A stretch of 35,135 nt of DNA. Source: Psychrobacter sp. (GTDB lineage: Bacteria > Pseudomonadota > Gammaproteobacteria > Pseudomonadales > Moraxellaceae). Each line of letters begins with the position of its first letter. Within the stretch, counting starts at the first letter, position 1. This document shows, in pieces, positions 1 through 8,906 of the stretch. A program made the translations under genes and the position numbers. Location of the stretch: positions 1 to 35,135 of the forward strand of contig JAGLBE010000025.1 of NCBI GenBank assembly GCA_018260445.1. Direction: 5' to 3'. Under the pieces are notes generated by a model that was given only the letters and a program-made list of their open reading frames with translations, made no database searches and was not told the origin of the DNA.

Positions 1-2
1 AT

Positions 3-710
3 GATACGCTAAACATTGGTGATGATATCGAAGATGGCGCCATCGTGAATTTGGGTGACGGCAAAAACGTGGTTCACGTTGCTGATGCGTTAGAGGACAA
101 CTCAAGCCTAATCACCGGCAGTGGTAACGACAGTTTAACCGTTGGCGGTTCTACTTGGAATACCGCAAGCGCGAAGCTAGGTGCAGGCAATGATACTGTA
201 CTCATTAAGGGCAATATGTATGACGCCTCGCATATCGACTTGGGCGCAGGCAATGACACCATCACCGTGAACGGCAAGTATGTGAATGGTAGTATTGCAG
301 GCGGTGCTGGTCATGATACGTTAGTGCTGGATTACACTCAAGACAGCAGTGCGGTGACCGCTAACCTCCATGTGACCAATGCCACCACTAAGAACATCAC
401 TGGTGTAGAAGTCATTGAGCTTGCTGGTCAAAACGCATTGGATGTGCGCTTTGCCGATTTGGTGGCAGACACAGGGCGTGGCGGTGCCTTGTTTGTGAAA
501 GGCGATAGCAGCAGCAAGGTTGATTTGGGCTCAACAAACTGGAACAGCGATGGCGCAAGTAAAGCGCAGTGGGCAGATGCGACAGGCGGCACTTGGGCGA
601 AAACCAGCAGCAGCATGGTAGATGGCGTAAACTACGATATTTACCACAATAGTAAAGCCACCACTGCTGCAAATGATGTGTATATCCAACATGGGGTTGT
701 GGTTATTTAA
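3..710 (+). CDS. C-terminal end of a large RTX-like secreted/surface adhesin (partial)
   Basis: The reading frame is open from the left edge, so the start lies outside the window and only the last 235 or so residues are present. Repeated Gly/Asn/Asp blocks (GSGNDSLTV, LGAGNDTVLI, LGAGNDTITV, GGAGHDTLVL) spaced about 30 residues apart resemble the calcium-binding beta-roll repeats of RTX proteins, but are more widely spaced than classic nonapeptides. A non-repetitive tail follows, with VEVIELAGQNALDVRFADLV and a hydrophobic end DVYIQHGVVVI. In RTX-type adhesins such a C-terminus carries the type I secretion signal. The likely role is a giant extracellular adhesin or biofilm protein exported by a type I system; no exporter gene is in view. 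Family assignment is from the repeats and function is inference. Confidence 0.75.
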   Translation, partial: DTLNIGDDIEDGAIVNLGDGKNVVHVADALEDNSSLITGSGNDSLTVGGSTWNTASAKLGAGNDTVLIKGNMYDASHIDLGAGNDTITVNGKYVNGSIAGGAGHDTLVLDYTQDSSAVTANLHVTNATTKNITGVEVIELAGQNALDVRFADLVADTGRGGALFVKGDSSSKVDLGSTNWNSDGASKAQWADATGGTWAKTSSSMVDGVNYDIYHNSKATTAANDVYIQHGVVVI

Positions 711-791
711 ATCTTACTTCTGCGTCAAGCTGTCACTATGTGGCAACCTCAATATTTAGTAAATTCATTAAATTTAGTCAATATAGCGACT

Positions 792-824
792 AACACCTTT
801 AGCCACTGCTAAGGGTGTTTTTTT
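792..824 (+). terminator. Intrinsic terminator after the RTX-like gene
   Basis: AACACCTTTAGC pairs with GCTAAGGGTGTT (12 bp, one G-U pair) around a CACT loop and runs into seven T. It lies 80 bases past the stop codon at 708-710 and ends that transcript before hemB. Confidence 0.85.
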
Positions 825-988
825 ATGGCTGACTGTTTTAGTCTGACAGATTGAAGCTATTGCTGCCAAATTACCAATACATAGTCGCAGTATTGAGCCA
901 CCTACCCTATACTAGACGCCATATGATAAGGATGCCAACAGGCAAGATTGAGAACCACCAACCCCTATTGACCAACAACCCACCATAA

Positions 989-2008
<1,020 letters not shown>

Positions 2009-2287
2009 TACTATTAAGCATCTGCCATGCCAGTTAACATGACGCGCATCAAGCTGGTCAAAATCACCTTATTGCAGGGTGGCTAGCAAGGTTTTGTATT
2101 GGCTAGCTTTTGCCTGCGCTACGGTGTTGCTGTCTACGCCCTATGCCATCAAAAAACTGCTCTATCATTGTAAGGGTACAATAGCAATATTTTAAAACAA
2201 CATTTTTAAGCAGTTACATCTGGCGACGCACACAGCAGACGCTCACAGCAAGAGTAGCCAACCATTTTCAAGCTTAATACAAATAGG

Positions 2288-2315
2288 TTGTGATTTTGTG
2301 CCTACCCTCTATAAT
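2288..2315 (+). promoter_or_regulatory. Candidate sigma-70 promoter for rep
   Basis: TTGTGA (2288-2293) and TATAAT (2310-2315) are separated by 16 bases. The -10 is a perfect match and the -35 matches four of six. Transcription would begin near 2322 and give a leader of about 215 bases containing the repeats at 2341-2420. Confidence 0.45.
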
Positions 2316-2340
2316 ATTGGCTGATGCGGGCGTTAGCCCT

Positions 2341-2420
2341 GTTGTCACTAAAAACATCGTTGTTACTAAAAACATCCTGCATCAGACTATGCCCAGTTAT
2401 GCCCAGTTATGCCCGGTTAT
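2341..2420 (+). repeat. Two short tandem arrays in the rep leader (18 bp x2, 10 bp x3)
   Basis: GTTGTCACTAAAAACATC at 2341-2358 is repeated with one change at 2359-2376. GCCCAGTTAT at 2391-2400 is repeated exactly at 2401-2410 and with one change at 2411-2420. Both lie between the candidate promoter and the rep start. Confidence 0.9.
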
Positions 2421-2536
2421 GCTTGATGACCCCTCATTCTCGCAACGCTTTGTTTAGCGCCTGTGTTCTATACTCTATTACCCAAACCCTATTGTTTAAA
2501 CCCCAATGCTAAATCCAAATGCTAAAAAGGTACGCT

Positions 2537-4573
2537 ATGAGTAAGCTCAATCCCAAGCAACAAGAGGCCATGACCTATGTGACCGGCCCCCTACTCGTTT
2601 TGGCAGGGGCAGGCTCGGGCAAAACCTCGGTAATTACCCGTAAAATCGCCTACCTTATCGAGCAATGCAACGTGCCTGCCGAGCGTATTACTGCCATGAC
2701 CTTTACCAACAAGGCGGCACGCGAGATGAAAGCAAGAGTTAGTAAGCTGATGCCCAAAGAGCAGACTCGTGGCCTGACGGTGTCGACGTTTCACCAATTT
2801 GGCTTGCAGTTTTTGCGCTATGAGCTGCTACACACGCCTTTAAAAGGCAACTTCTCAATTATGGACGCCGACGACAGCAAACGGTTACTGATGGAGCTGA
2901 TGGTGCGCGATAACCTATCGGGGGCAGAGTCTCGAGAGTTGGTCGGCAAAGCGATGAAGTTTATCTCTGACTGGAAAAACGATTTGATTGAGCCTGATAA
3001 GGCGATGGAAACCTTAGAAGACCCAGAAGATATGATGTTTGCCACTTTATATGCCCTCTATGAGCGCAATTTGCGCGCGTATAATGCGGTCGATTTTGAT
3101 GATTTGATTGTGCTACCTGCGAAGATTTTAAAGAGCAACACCCAAGTGCGCGATAAATGGCAAAATCGGGTGCGCTATTTGTTGGTGGATGAGTATCAAG
3201 ACACCAACACCGCCCAATATGAGCTGATTAAATTGTTGGTGGGCCTTGAGGGCAAGTTTACGGTGGTGGGCGATGATGACCAATCTATTTATGCGTGGCG
3301 CGGCGCTAAACCTGAAAATATGGCGCTGCTCAAAGAGGACTATCCTAAACTTAAAGTGGTGAAGCTCGAGCAAAACTATCGTTCGACCACACGTATTTTA
3401 AGCACGGCTAACGCAGTGATTGCCAATAATGAGCATTTATTTGAAAAAGCCCTGTGGTCGGATAAAGGCGAGGGGGAAAAAATTCGCATTATTCATTGCC
3501 GCAACGATGACGACGAAGCTGAGCGAGTGGCCAAAGAGGTGGTGACCCACAAACTGCGCTTTGGTAACCAGTGGGAACAGTATGCGGTACTGTATCGCAG
3601 CAATTTTCAGGCGCGTATGTTAGAGGCACAATTGCGCCAACTACAAGTACCCTACAAGCTATCGGGCGGTCAATCGTTTTTTGCCCGTAGTGAAATCAAG
3701 GATGTGATGGGCTATTTGCGCCTAATTTTAAACCCAGAGGATGACAGTGCCTTTTTGCGAATTGTTAATACGCCCAAACGGGGTCTAGGGCCAGCCACGC
3801 TTGAAAAACTGGGGCTATTTTCGCAGGAACACAGTGTCTCGTTATTGGCCGCCTGTACGCATGGCGGACTTGGCCATGTGTTGCCCCGTAAGGCGTATAG
3901 CACCCTCAAAGAATTTGGCGAGTTTATTGCGCACTATACCCGTGAGCTCGACCAACACCCCGACCCAGTGCCGTTGGTGCGACAGATGATAGACGAGACG
4001 GGCTATATCGATTATATCCGTGAGGACAGTAAAACCCCGCAACAAGAAAAAAACCGTATGGATAACATTGATGTGCTGTACACCAGTATTCAATCGCTAA
4101 TCAATAAGGCAGAGGATGACGATGATAAAACCATTGATGCGGTGATTCGCAAACTGGTACTGCTTGATATGCTAGAGCAGCAGCAAGAGGAGGACGATAC
4201 CAACAAGGTAAATTTGATGACCCTGCACGCCGCCAAAGGCTTGGAATTTGATTTTGTCTATATTATGGGGCTTGAGGAGGAAATGCTGCCGCATCGCAAC
4301 TCTATTATTAGCGAGACGGTTGAGGAGGAGCGGCGCTTAATGTATGTGGGCATAACTCGGGCTCGGCGTGAGCTTATCATGACCCTAGCGGCGCAGCGTC
4401 GGGGCGGTGGTGAGATGCGCACCACCACCCAAAGCCGTTTTTTGGATGAGATGCCAGAGGCGCATTTGGATTGGCCGGCCAACACTAAAAAGAAAAGGGT
4501 AGAGCGAGACCCCAAGGTGGTGGCTGAGGAATATATGGCCAATATTAAAGCGCTGTTAAAAAGTAAGCGGTAA
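2537..4573 (+). CDS. rep: ATP-dependent DNA helicase Rep (UvrD/Rep superfamily 1)
   Basis: A 3'-to-5' single-strand translocase that helps restart replication forks and clear proteins from DNA. Walker A GAGSGKT is at residues 24-30, the Walker B/motif II DEYQDTN near 217, QSIYAWRGA (motif III), QNYRST (motif IV), and the C-terminal motifs NLMTLHAAKGLEF and RRLMYVGITRAR. The length of 678 residues is close to E. coli Rep (673) and shorter than UvrD (about 720). I chose the ATG at 2537 over the in-frame ATG at 2519 because AAAAGG (2525-2530) sits six bases before it and MSKLNPKQQEAM is the expected N-terminus. UvrD is the main alternative; length and N-terminus favour Rep. Confidence 0.92.
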   Translation: MSKLNPKQQEAMTYVTGPLLVLAGAGSGKTSVITRKIAYLIEQCNVPAERITAMTFTNKAAREMKARVSKLMPKEQTRGLTVSTFHQFGLQFLRYELLHTPLKGNFSIMDADDSKRLLMELMVRDNLSGAESRELVGKAMKFISDWKNDLIEPDKAMETLEDPEDMMFATLYALYERNLRAYNAVDFDDLIVLPAKILKSNTQVRDKWQNRVRYLLVDEYQDTNTAQYELIKLLVGLEGKFTVVGDDDQSIYAWRGAKPENMALLKEDYPKLKVVKLEQNYRSTTRILSTANAVIANNEHLFEKALWSDKGEGEKIRIIHCRNDDDEAERVAKEVVTHKLRFGNQWEQYAVLYRSNFQARMLEAQLRQLQVPYKLSGGQSFFARSEIKDVMGYLRLILNPEDDSAFLRIVNTPKRGLGPATLEKLGLFSQEHSVSLLAACTHGGLGHVLPRKAYSTLKEFGEFIAHYTRELDQHPDPVPLVRQMIDETGYIDYIREDSKTPQQEKNRMDNIDVLYTSIQSLINKAEDDDDKTIDAVIRKLVLLDMLEQQQEEDDTNKVNLMTLHAAKGLEFDFVYIMGLEEEMLPHRNSIISETVEEERRLMYVGITRARRELIMTLAAQRRGGGEMRTTTQSRFLDEMPEAHLDWPANTKKKRVERDPKVVAEEYMANIKALLKSKR

Positions 4574-4648
4574 AAGTAAGCGCTAGATGCTGAATTTGCA
4601 GACCTAAAGTTTAACAAACACCCATAACCCCATACGTTAGAGGCTACT

Positions 4649-6040
4649 ATGGCACAGACAGACCACTTGCAAAGAGAGCCTGACTTATCGCCTGAAGGGT
4701 ATGATAAAGCCGAAGACAAATTGATTTATATGCAGTCGCTGGTCGCAGATAGCGACTGGCCAGCAATGGCAGAGTTTTTAGCAGAGCAATCAAAATATGA
4801 GATTGCTAACTTGCTGGAGTCGTTTCCTGGCTATAATCGCCAATTAATTTGGGAACAAGTGCCGCAAGATGTGAAAGGCGAGGTGTTGGCCGAGCTAGAA
4901 GAAGATATCCGCCAGCCGATTATGGACACTATATCCTCATCTGAGATATCTTTTTTTGCGCAAGACCTAGATGCCCAAGAGTTATCGGAGATTTTAGATA
5001 CTGTTAGCGATACCGTCCGTGCCGATGTGATGGCAACGCTGGATGAAGCGCTGCGCCTGCAAGTTACCCATCTGGATACCTATGAGGACTGGGAAGTAGG
5101 CAGTTATATGGACCCTGATATCATCCAAATACAAGATAGCTTGACCTTAGCCCAGGTGCAGCAATGGTTGCGCTTGGATAAGAATATCCTAGATGACCAA
5201 AGCCAAGAGCTGTTGGTGGTTGACAGCAGACAACATCTTTTGGGACTATTAAGTTTGGTCGATTTGGTCAAACACCCGCAAGAGACACTGGTATCGACAC
5301 TGATTGACTCGGCAGTGACTATCAATGACCGTATGGATATTCAAGAAGCGGCGTCTATCTTTCGCTCTGAAGATATCCGCTATGCCCCAATCATCAACAG
5401 CCATGGTGAACTGGTTGGCCAGCTCAACGTTGAGGACATCATGGAGATTATCCAAGATGACGTTGATAGTACCATGAAGCATTTAGCTGGGGTTAGCGAC
5501 GATGAGGATTTGTTTGCGCCCATTATTACCAGTGCTAAAAGCCGTAGCATCTGGCTGGGCATTAATCTACTAACTGCCCTGTTGGCAGCCGCCGTTATTG
5601 GCCAGTTTGAGGCAGTATTAGAGCAAGTGGTGGCCTTGGCAGTCTTGATGCCTGTGGTCGCAAGCATGGGCGGCATTGCCGGCAGCCAAACCCTCACCGT
5701 AGTGATTCGAGGCATGGCGATGGGGCAAATTGGAGGCTCAAACCGGCTATGGCTACTCAATAAAGAGCTGTGGGTGGGCGCCATTAACGGGGTTATTTGG
5801 GCGTTTATCATGGCGATTATTGCCCAGCTTTGGTTTAATGATATGCGCATCAGTATGGTCATTGGTAGTGCCATTGCCATTAACATGACCGTTGCCAACG
5901 TGTCTGGCATCAGTGTGCCGCTTATTTTAAAAAACATGAACATCGACCCTGCGCTATCGGCCTCGGTTATTTTAACCACCGTGACGGACATTGTGGGCTT
6001 TATGTCATTTTTGGGCTTGGCGAGTTTATTGATATTGTAG
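4649..6040 (+). CDS. mgtE: Magnesium transporter MgtE
   Basis: Inner-membrane Mg2+ channel gated by its own cytosolic domains. In order: an acidic helical N domain (residues about 30-140), a CBS pair (about 150-275, including SYMDPDIIQI and IRYAPIINSHGELVGQL), a connecting helix, and five predicted membrane helices from about 300 to the end. The pore motif reads PVVASMGGIAGSQTLT; many MgtE proteins have GGNAG here, and the Ile variant also occurs among proteobacterial members as far as I recall. The last helix region carries the conserved ILTTVTDIVGF. Length of 463 is normal. TTAGAGG about six bases before the ATG supports the start. It follows rep by 75 bases and may be co-transcribed. Confidence 0.93.
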   Translation: MAQTDHLQREPDLSPEGYDKAEDKLIYMQSLVADSDWPAMAEFLAEQSKYEIANLLESFPGYNRQLIWEQVPQDVKGEVLAELEEDIRQPIMDTISSSEISFFAQDLDAQELSEILDTVSDTVRADVMATLDEALRLQVTHLDTYEDWEVGSYMDPDIIQIQDSLTLAQVQQWLRLDKNILDDQSQELLVVDSRQHLLGLLSLVDLVKHPQETLVSTLIDSAVTINDRMDIQEAASIFRSEDIRYAPIINSHGELVGQLNVEDIMEIIQDDVDSTMKHLAGVSDDEDLFAPIITSAKSRSIWLGINLLTALLAAAVIGQFEAVLEQVVALAVLMPVVASMGGIAGSQTLTVVIRGMAMGQIGGSNRLWLLNKELWVGAINGVIWAFIMAIIAQLWFNDMRISMVIGSAIAINMTVANVSGISVPLILKNMNIDPALSASVILTTVTDIVGFMSFLGLASLLIL

Positions 6041-6080
6041 GCCTAGTTGCTATCAGGTGGCTATCGGTTAAGGTAATATT

Positions 6081-6142
6081 TGTAGGGTGCGCCCCGCGCA
6101 CCTGTGTATTCACAATGGTGATTGGTGCGCTAGGCGCACCCA
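6081..6142. repeat. Palindromic GGTGCGC repeat element, copy 1
   Basis: Two short palindromes, GGTGCGC-CCC-GCGCACC (6086-6102) and GGTGCGC-TAG-GCGCACC (6124-6140), flank about 20 bases and are also inverted relative to each other. The outer TAGGGTGCG edge recurs, inverted and diverged, near 8150-8175. The layout suggests a dispersed REP-like element. It lies between mgtE and dut and could also stall transcription. Confidence 0.6.
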
Positions 6143-6222
6143 AACAAAAATGCTGTTTTAATTCAGGTTTTACTATAAGAGTGGGATAACCCTTAAAGTA
6201 TATCAACCCGACTGGAAGACTT

Positions 6223-6687
6223 ATGAACGCTGTTCAAGTAAAAATATTAAACCCAAAAATCGGCAGCCATCCTGACTTCCCCTTACCAACTCGGGCAACT
6301 GAGGGCTCAGCCGGCATTGATTTACGCGCCTGTATAGATGCGCCACTGGCGATAAAAGCAGGTGAGACGCATCTAATCGGCACGGGTTTATCGATTTATA
6401 TTGCCGACCCCAACTATGCCGGTATCATTTTGCCGCGTTCAGGATTGGGGCACAAACACGGCATTGTGCTGGGCAATTTAGTAGGGTTGATTGACGCCGA
6501 CTATCAAGGCGAGCTGATGGTCAGTGTTTGGAACCGTAGCGATATCGACTTTATATTGCAGCCGGCAGAGCGCATGGCACAATATGTGGTGCTGCCTATC
6601 GTACGCCCGGAATTTGAAATTGTGGTCAAGTTTAGTGAGTTTAGTGGCCGTGGCGAGGGTGGTTTTGGCCATTCTGGCCGTACCTAA
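6223..6687 (+). CDS. dut: Deoxyuridine 5'-triphosphate nucleotidohydrolase (dUTPase)
   Basis: Hydrolyses dUTP to dUMP and pyrophosphate, keeping uracil out of DNA and feeding dTMP synthesis. All five trimeric dUTPase motifs are present: AGIDLRA (30-36), [11 protein letters not shown] (71-81), [10 protein letters not shown] (88-97, with catalytic Asp91 and Tyr94), AERMAQ (115-120) and the Gly-rich C-terminal arm [12 protein letters not shown] (142-153). Length of 154 is standard. TGGAAG lies shortly before the ATG. In Pseudomonas the order is dut-algC-argB; here argB follows dut after 206 bases with no algC between. Confidence 0.96.
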   Translation: MNAVQVKILNPKIGSHPDFPLPTRATEGSAGIDLRACIDAPLAIKAGETHLIGTGLSIYIADPNYAGIILPRSGLGHKHGIVLGNLVGLIDADYQGELMVSVWNRSDIDFILQPAERMAQYVVLPIVRPEFEIVVKFSEFSGRGEGGFGHSGRT

Positions 6688-6836
6688 ACGCCTCGCACCG
6701 TCGCTGCTCATATACCCTGATTTTTATACACTGCTTAAGCGTTAAGATAGACGCTGCTGCATTTACAAGAAACACAACCATATTTTATCAAATTGTGCAA
6801 AAATATCAGCATAACGTTGGCGTAGCAAATCGCTAA

Positions 6837-7799
<963 letters not shown>

Positions 7800-7860
7800 T
7801 AAACACAGGCTGCTATGCGCAACAGACTGTGTATAGCTAAACACTTCTGAGGAGCAAGCA

Positions 7861-8099
7861 ATGGCGTTATGGACGTGGTGTCTTTTATTTGCGTTGGATA
7901 GCGCCTATAGCTGGTGGATAATTGCTGGCGGCGGCGCTAAATGGGTAGAGGGCTGGAAGTCTTTTTTTTGATAGATTGGTTTGCCCTCGATTGGAACGCC
8001 GAACAAATTAGACTCTACGTTTTGCTTATTTGGCTGGCAAGTTTAATATGGTTTGTGGTGGGGGTTTTTTATCCTGCGCTGCGCACGCCTTATACTTAG
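7861..8099 (+). pseudogene. Small two-helix membrane protein gene interrupted by a -1 frame change at a T8 run
   Basis: A strong ribosome site (GAGGAG, 7849-7854) precedes an ATG at 7861. The first frame gives 36 residues, starting MALWTWCLLFALDSAY, and stops at 7969-7971 just after eight T (7962-7969). In the -1 frame the protein continues without a gap through LIDWFALDWNAEQIRLYVLL to PALRTPYT and stops at 8097-8099. The joined product would be about 79 residues with two Trp-rich hydrophobic helices. Both halves look like one small inner-membrane protein, so this is a recent frameshift, a sequencing error in the homopolymer, or slippage-dependent expression. The function is unknown. The first half is also intact as a 36-residue protein. 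Confidence 0.6.
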
Positions 8100-8139
8100 T
8101 CTCTATATTTAGTTCTGTGCCTTTAAAATCGTGAAGGTT

Positions 8140-8180
8140 CATGATTCATGGTATGTGCGCTGGGCGGCACCCTACGTGCG
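8140..8180. repeat. Diverged repeat related to the GGTGCGC element, copy 2
   Basis: TGCGCTGGGCGGCACCCTAC (8155-8174) reads, on the other strand, as a TAGGGTGC edge like the one at 6083-6090. It is preceded by the near-duplicate GGTTCATGATTCATGG. It fills most of the gap between two convergent genes. Similarity to copy 1 is partial and judged by eye. Confidence 0.4.
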
Positions 8181-8225
8181 TGATTCACCGCTGCTTTATT
8201 AACATCGCCGCTATTCAACACGGCT

Positions 8226-8591
8226 TCAAATAAATACGGCTTCAAACTCTGCTTCATCAAAGCCGCATAGCAAGATGTGTTTATCATTAATAATCCCTTC
8301 AACAATCGGCCGTTTTATCATGCTGGTATGCTCAAGCAGCAAGTCAATAGCACTATCCACACTGTCATCAGCTGCTTGTTTTTGCTCATCGGTGAGCTTG
8401 CGCCATGTCGTGCCTCGTTTATTGAGCACCTTATCTATGCCAAGTGTATCAACCCAACGTTGTAGCGGCATTTTATCAATGCCTTGCTGTTTATAATCGT
8501 GAAACTCATAGGCAACTTCTAGCGCATCGAGCTTATTCAATGCTTTTTTCATCGTGCTGCATGCTTTGATACCGTAAATGGTGACAGTCAT
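8226..8591 (-). CDS. ArsC/Spx/YffB-family thioredoxin-fold protein
   Basis: A 121-residue protein of the arsenate reductase-like family. The N-terminus TIYGIKACSTMKKAL places a single Cys (Cys11) at the family active-site position, followed by the helix with Lys residues, and KRPIVEG (93-99) supplies the conserved Arg-Pro loop. Close relatives are YffB proteins, whose role is unclear; thiol-dependent reductase chemistry is the family theme. There is no Cys pair of the CxxC kind. I chose the ATG at 8591 rather than upstream in-frame codons because AAGGAT lies about six bases before it and this gives the typical N-terminus. The gene is convergent with argB and the small membrane gene. Confidence 0.85.
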   Translation of the reverse strand: MTVTIYGIKACSTMKKALNKLDALEVAYEFHDYKQQGIDKMPLQRWVDTLGIDKVLNKRGTTWRKLTDEQKQAADDSVDSAIDLLLEHTSMIKRPIVEGIINDKHILLCGFDEAEFEAVFI

Positions 8592-8906
8592 TGTTTTATC
8601 CTTTTTTATCCTGTAATCCAGTAATCCTGTATATAGAATGTAGACGATATCGTCTAACGTAGCGGTTTTTTGAACCCTAAGCAATAGTTAATGCGTCTTA
8701 TACGTCAAATACGTCAAGGCTAAAAATGGTAGAAACACTAAAGGCTAAAGGTTAATGGCTAAAGCAACATCTAATATACGCCATTGCATCGCAATTTTAG
8801 CCAATTTACGCTATCCTTACCGCTAAACCCCCAAAATTTTTTGCCTATCCATCCGTACTCTTAGTACCCAATATTACCAAATTTTTTTAACTTGAGCCTA
8901 TTGATT
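8592..8906. other. Intergenic region between divergent ArsC-like gene and leuS
   Basis: No gene is visible in this 315-base divergent gap. It holds an exact 9-base tandem duplication ATACGTCAA (8700-8717) and several scattered copies of GGCTAAA between 8718 and 8765. The promoters of both flanking genes should lie here, but I could not assign -35/-10 pairs with confidence. Confidence 0.5.

Larger units (their letters stand above)
2009..2536. other. Non-coding stretch with rep leader and short tandem repeats
   Basis: This 528-base gap holds no convincing gene. It contains a candidate promoter at 2288-2315 and two short tandem arrays at 2341-2376 and 2391-2420. A 62-codon open frame at 2324-2512 overlaps both arrays, has no clear ribosome site and a low-complexity translation, so I do not call it a gene. 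Confidence 0.6.

Noticed and set aside
2324-2512. 62-codon plus-strand open frame upstream of rep
   Set aside because: It overlaps tandem repeats, has no ribosome site, and its translation has no recognisable features.
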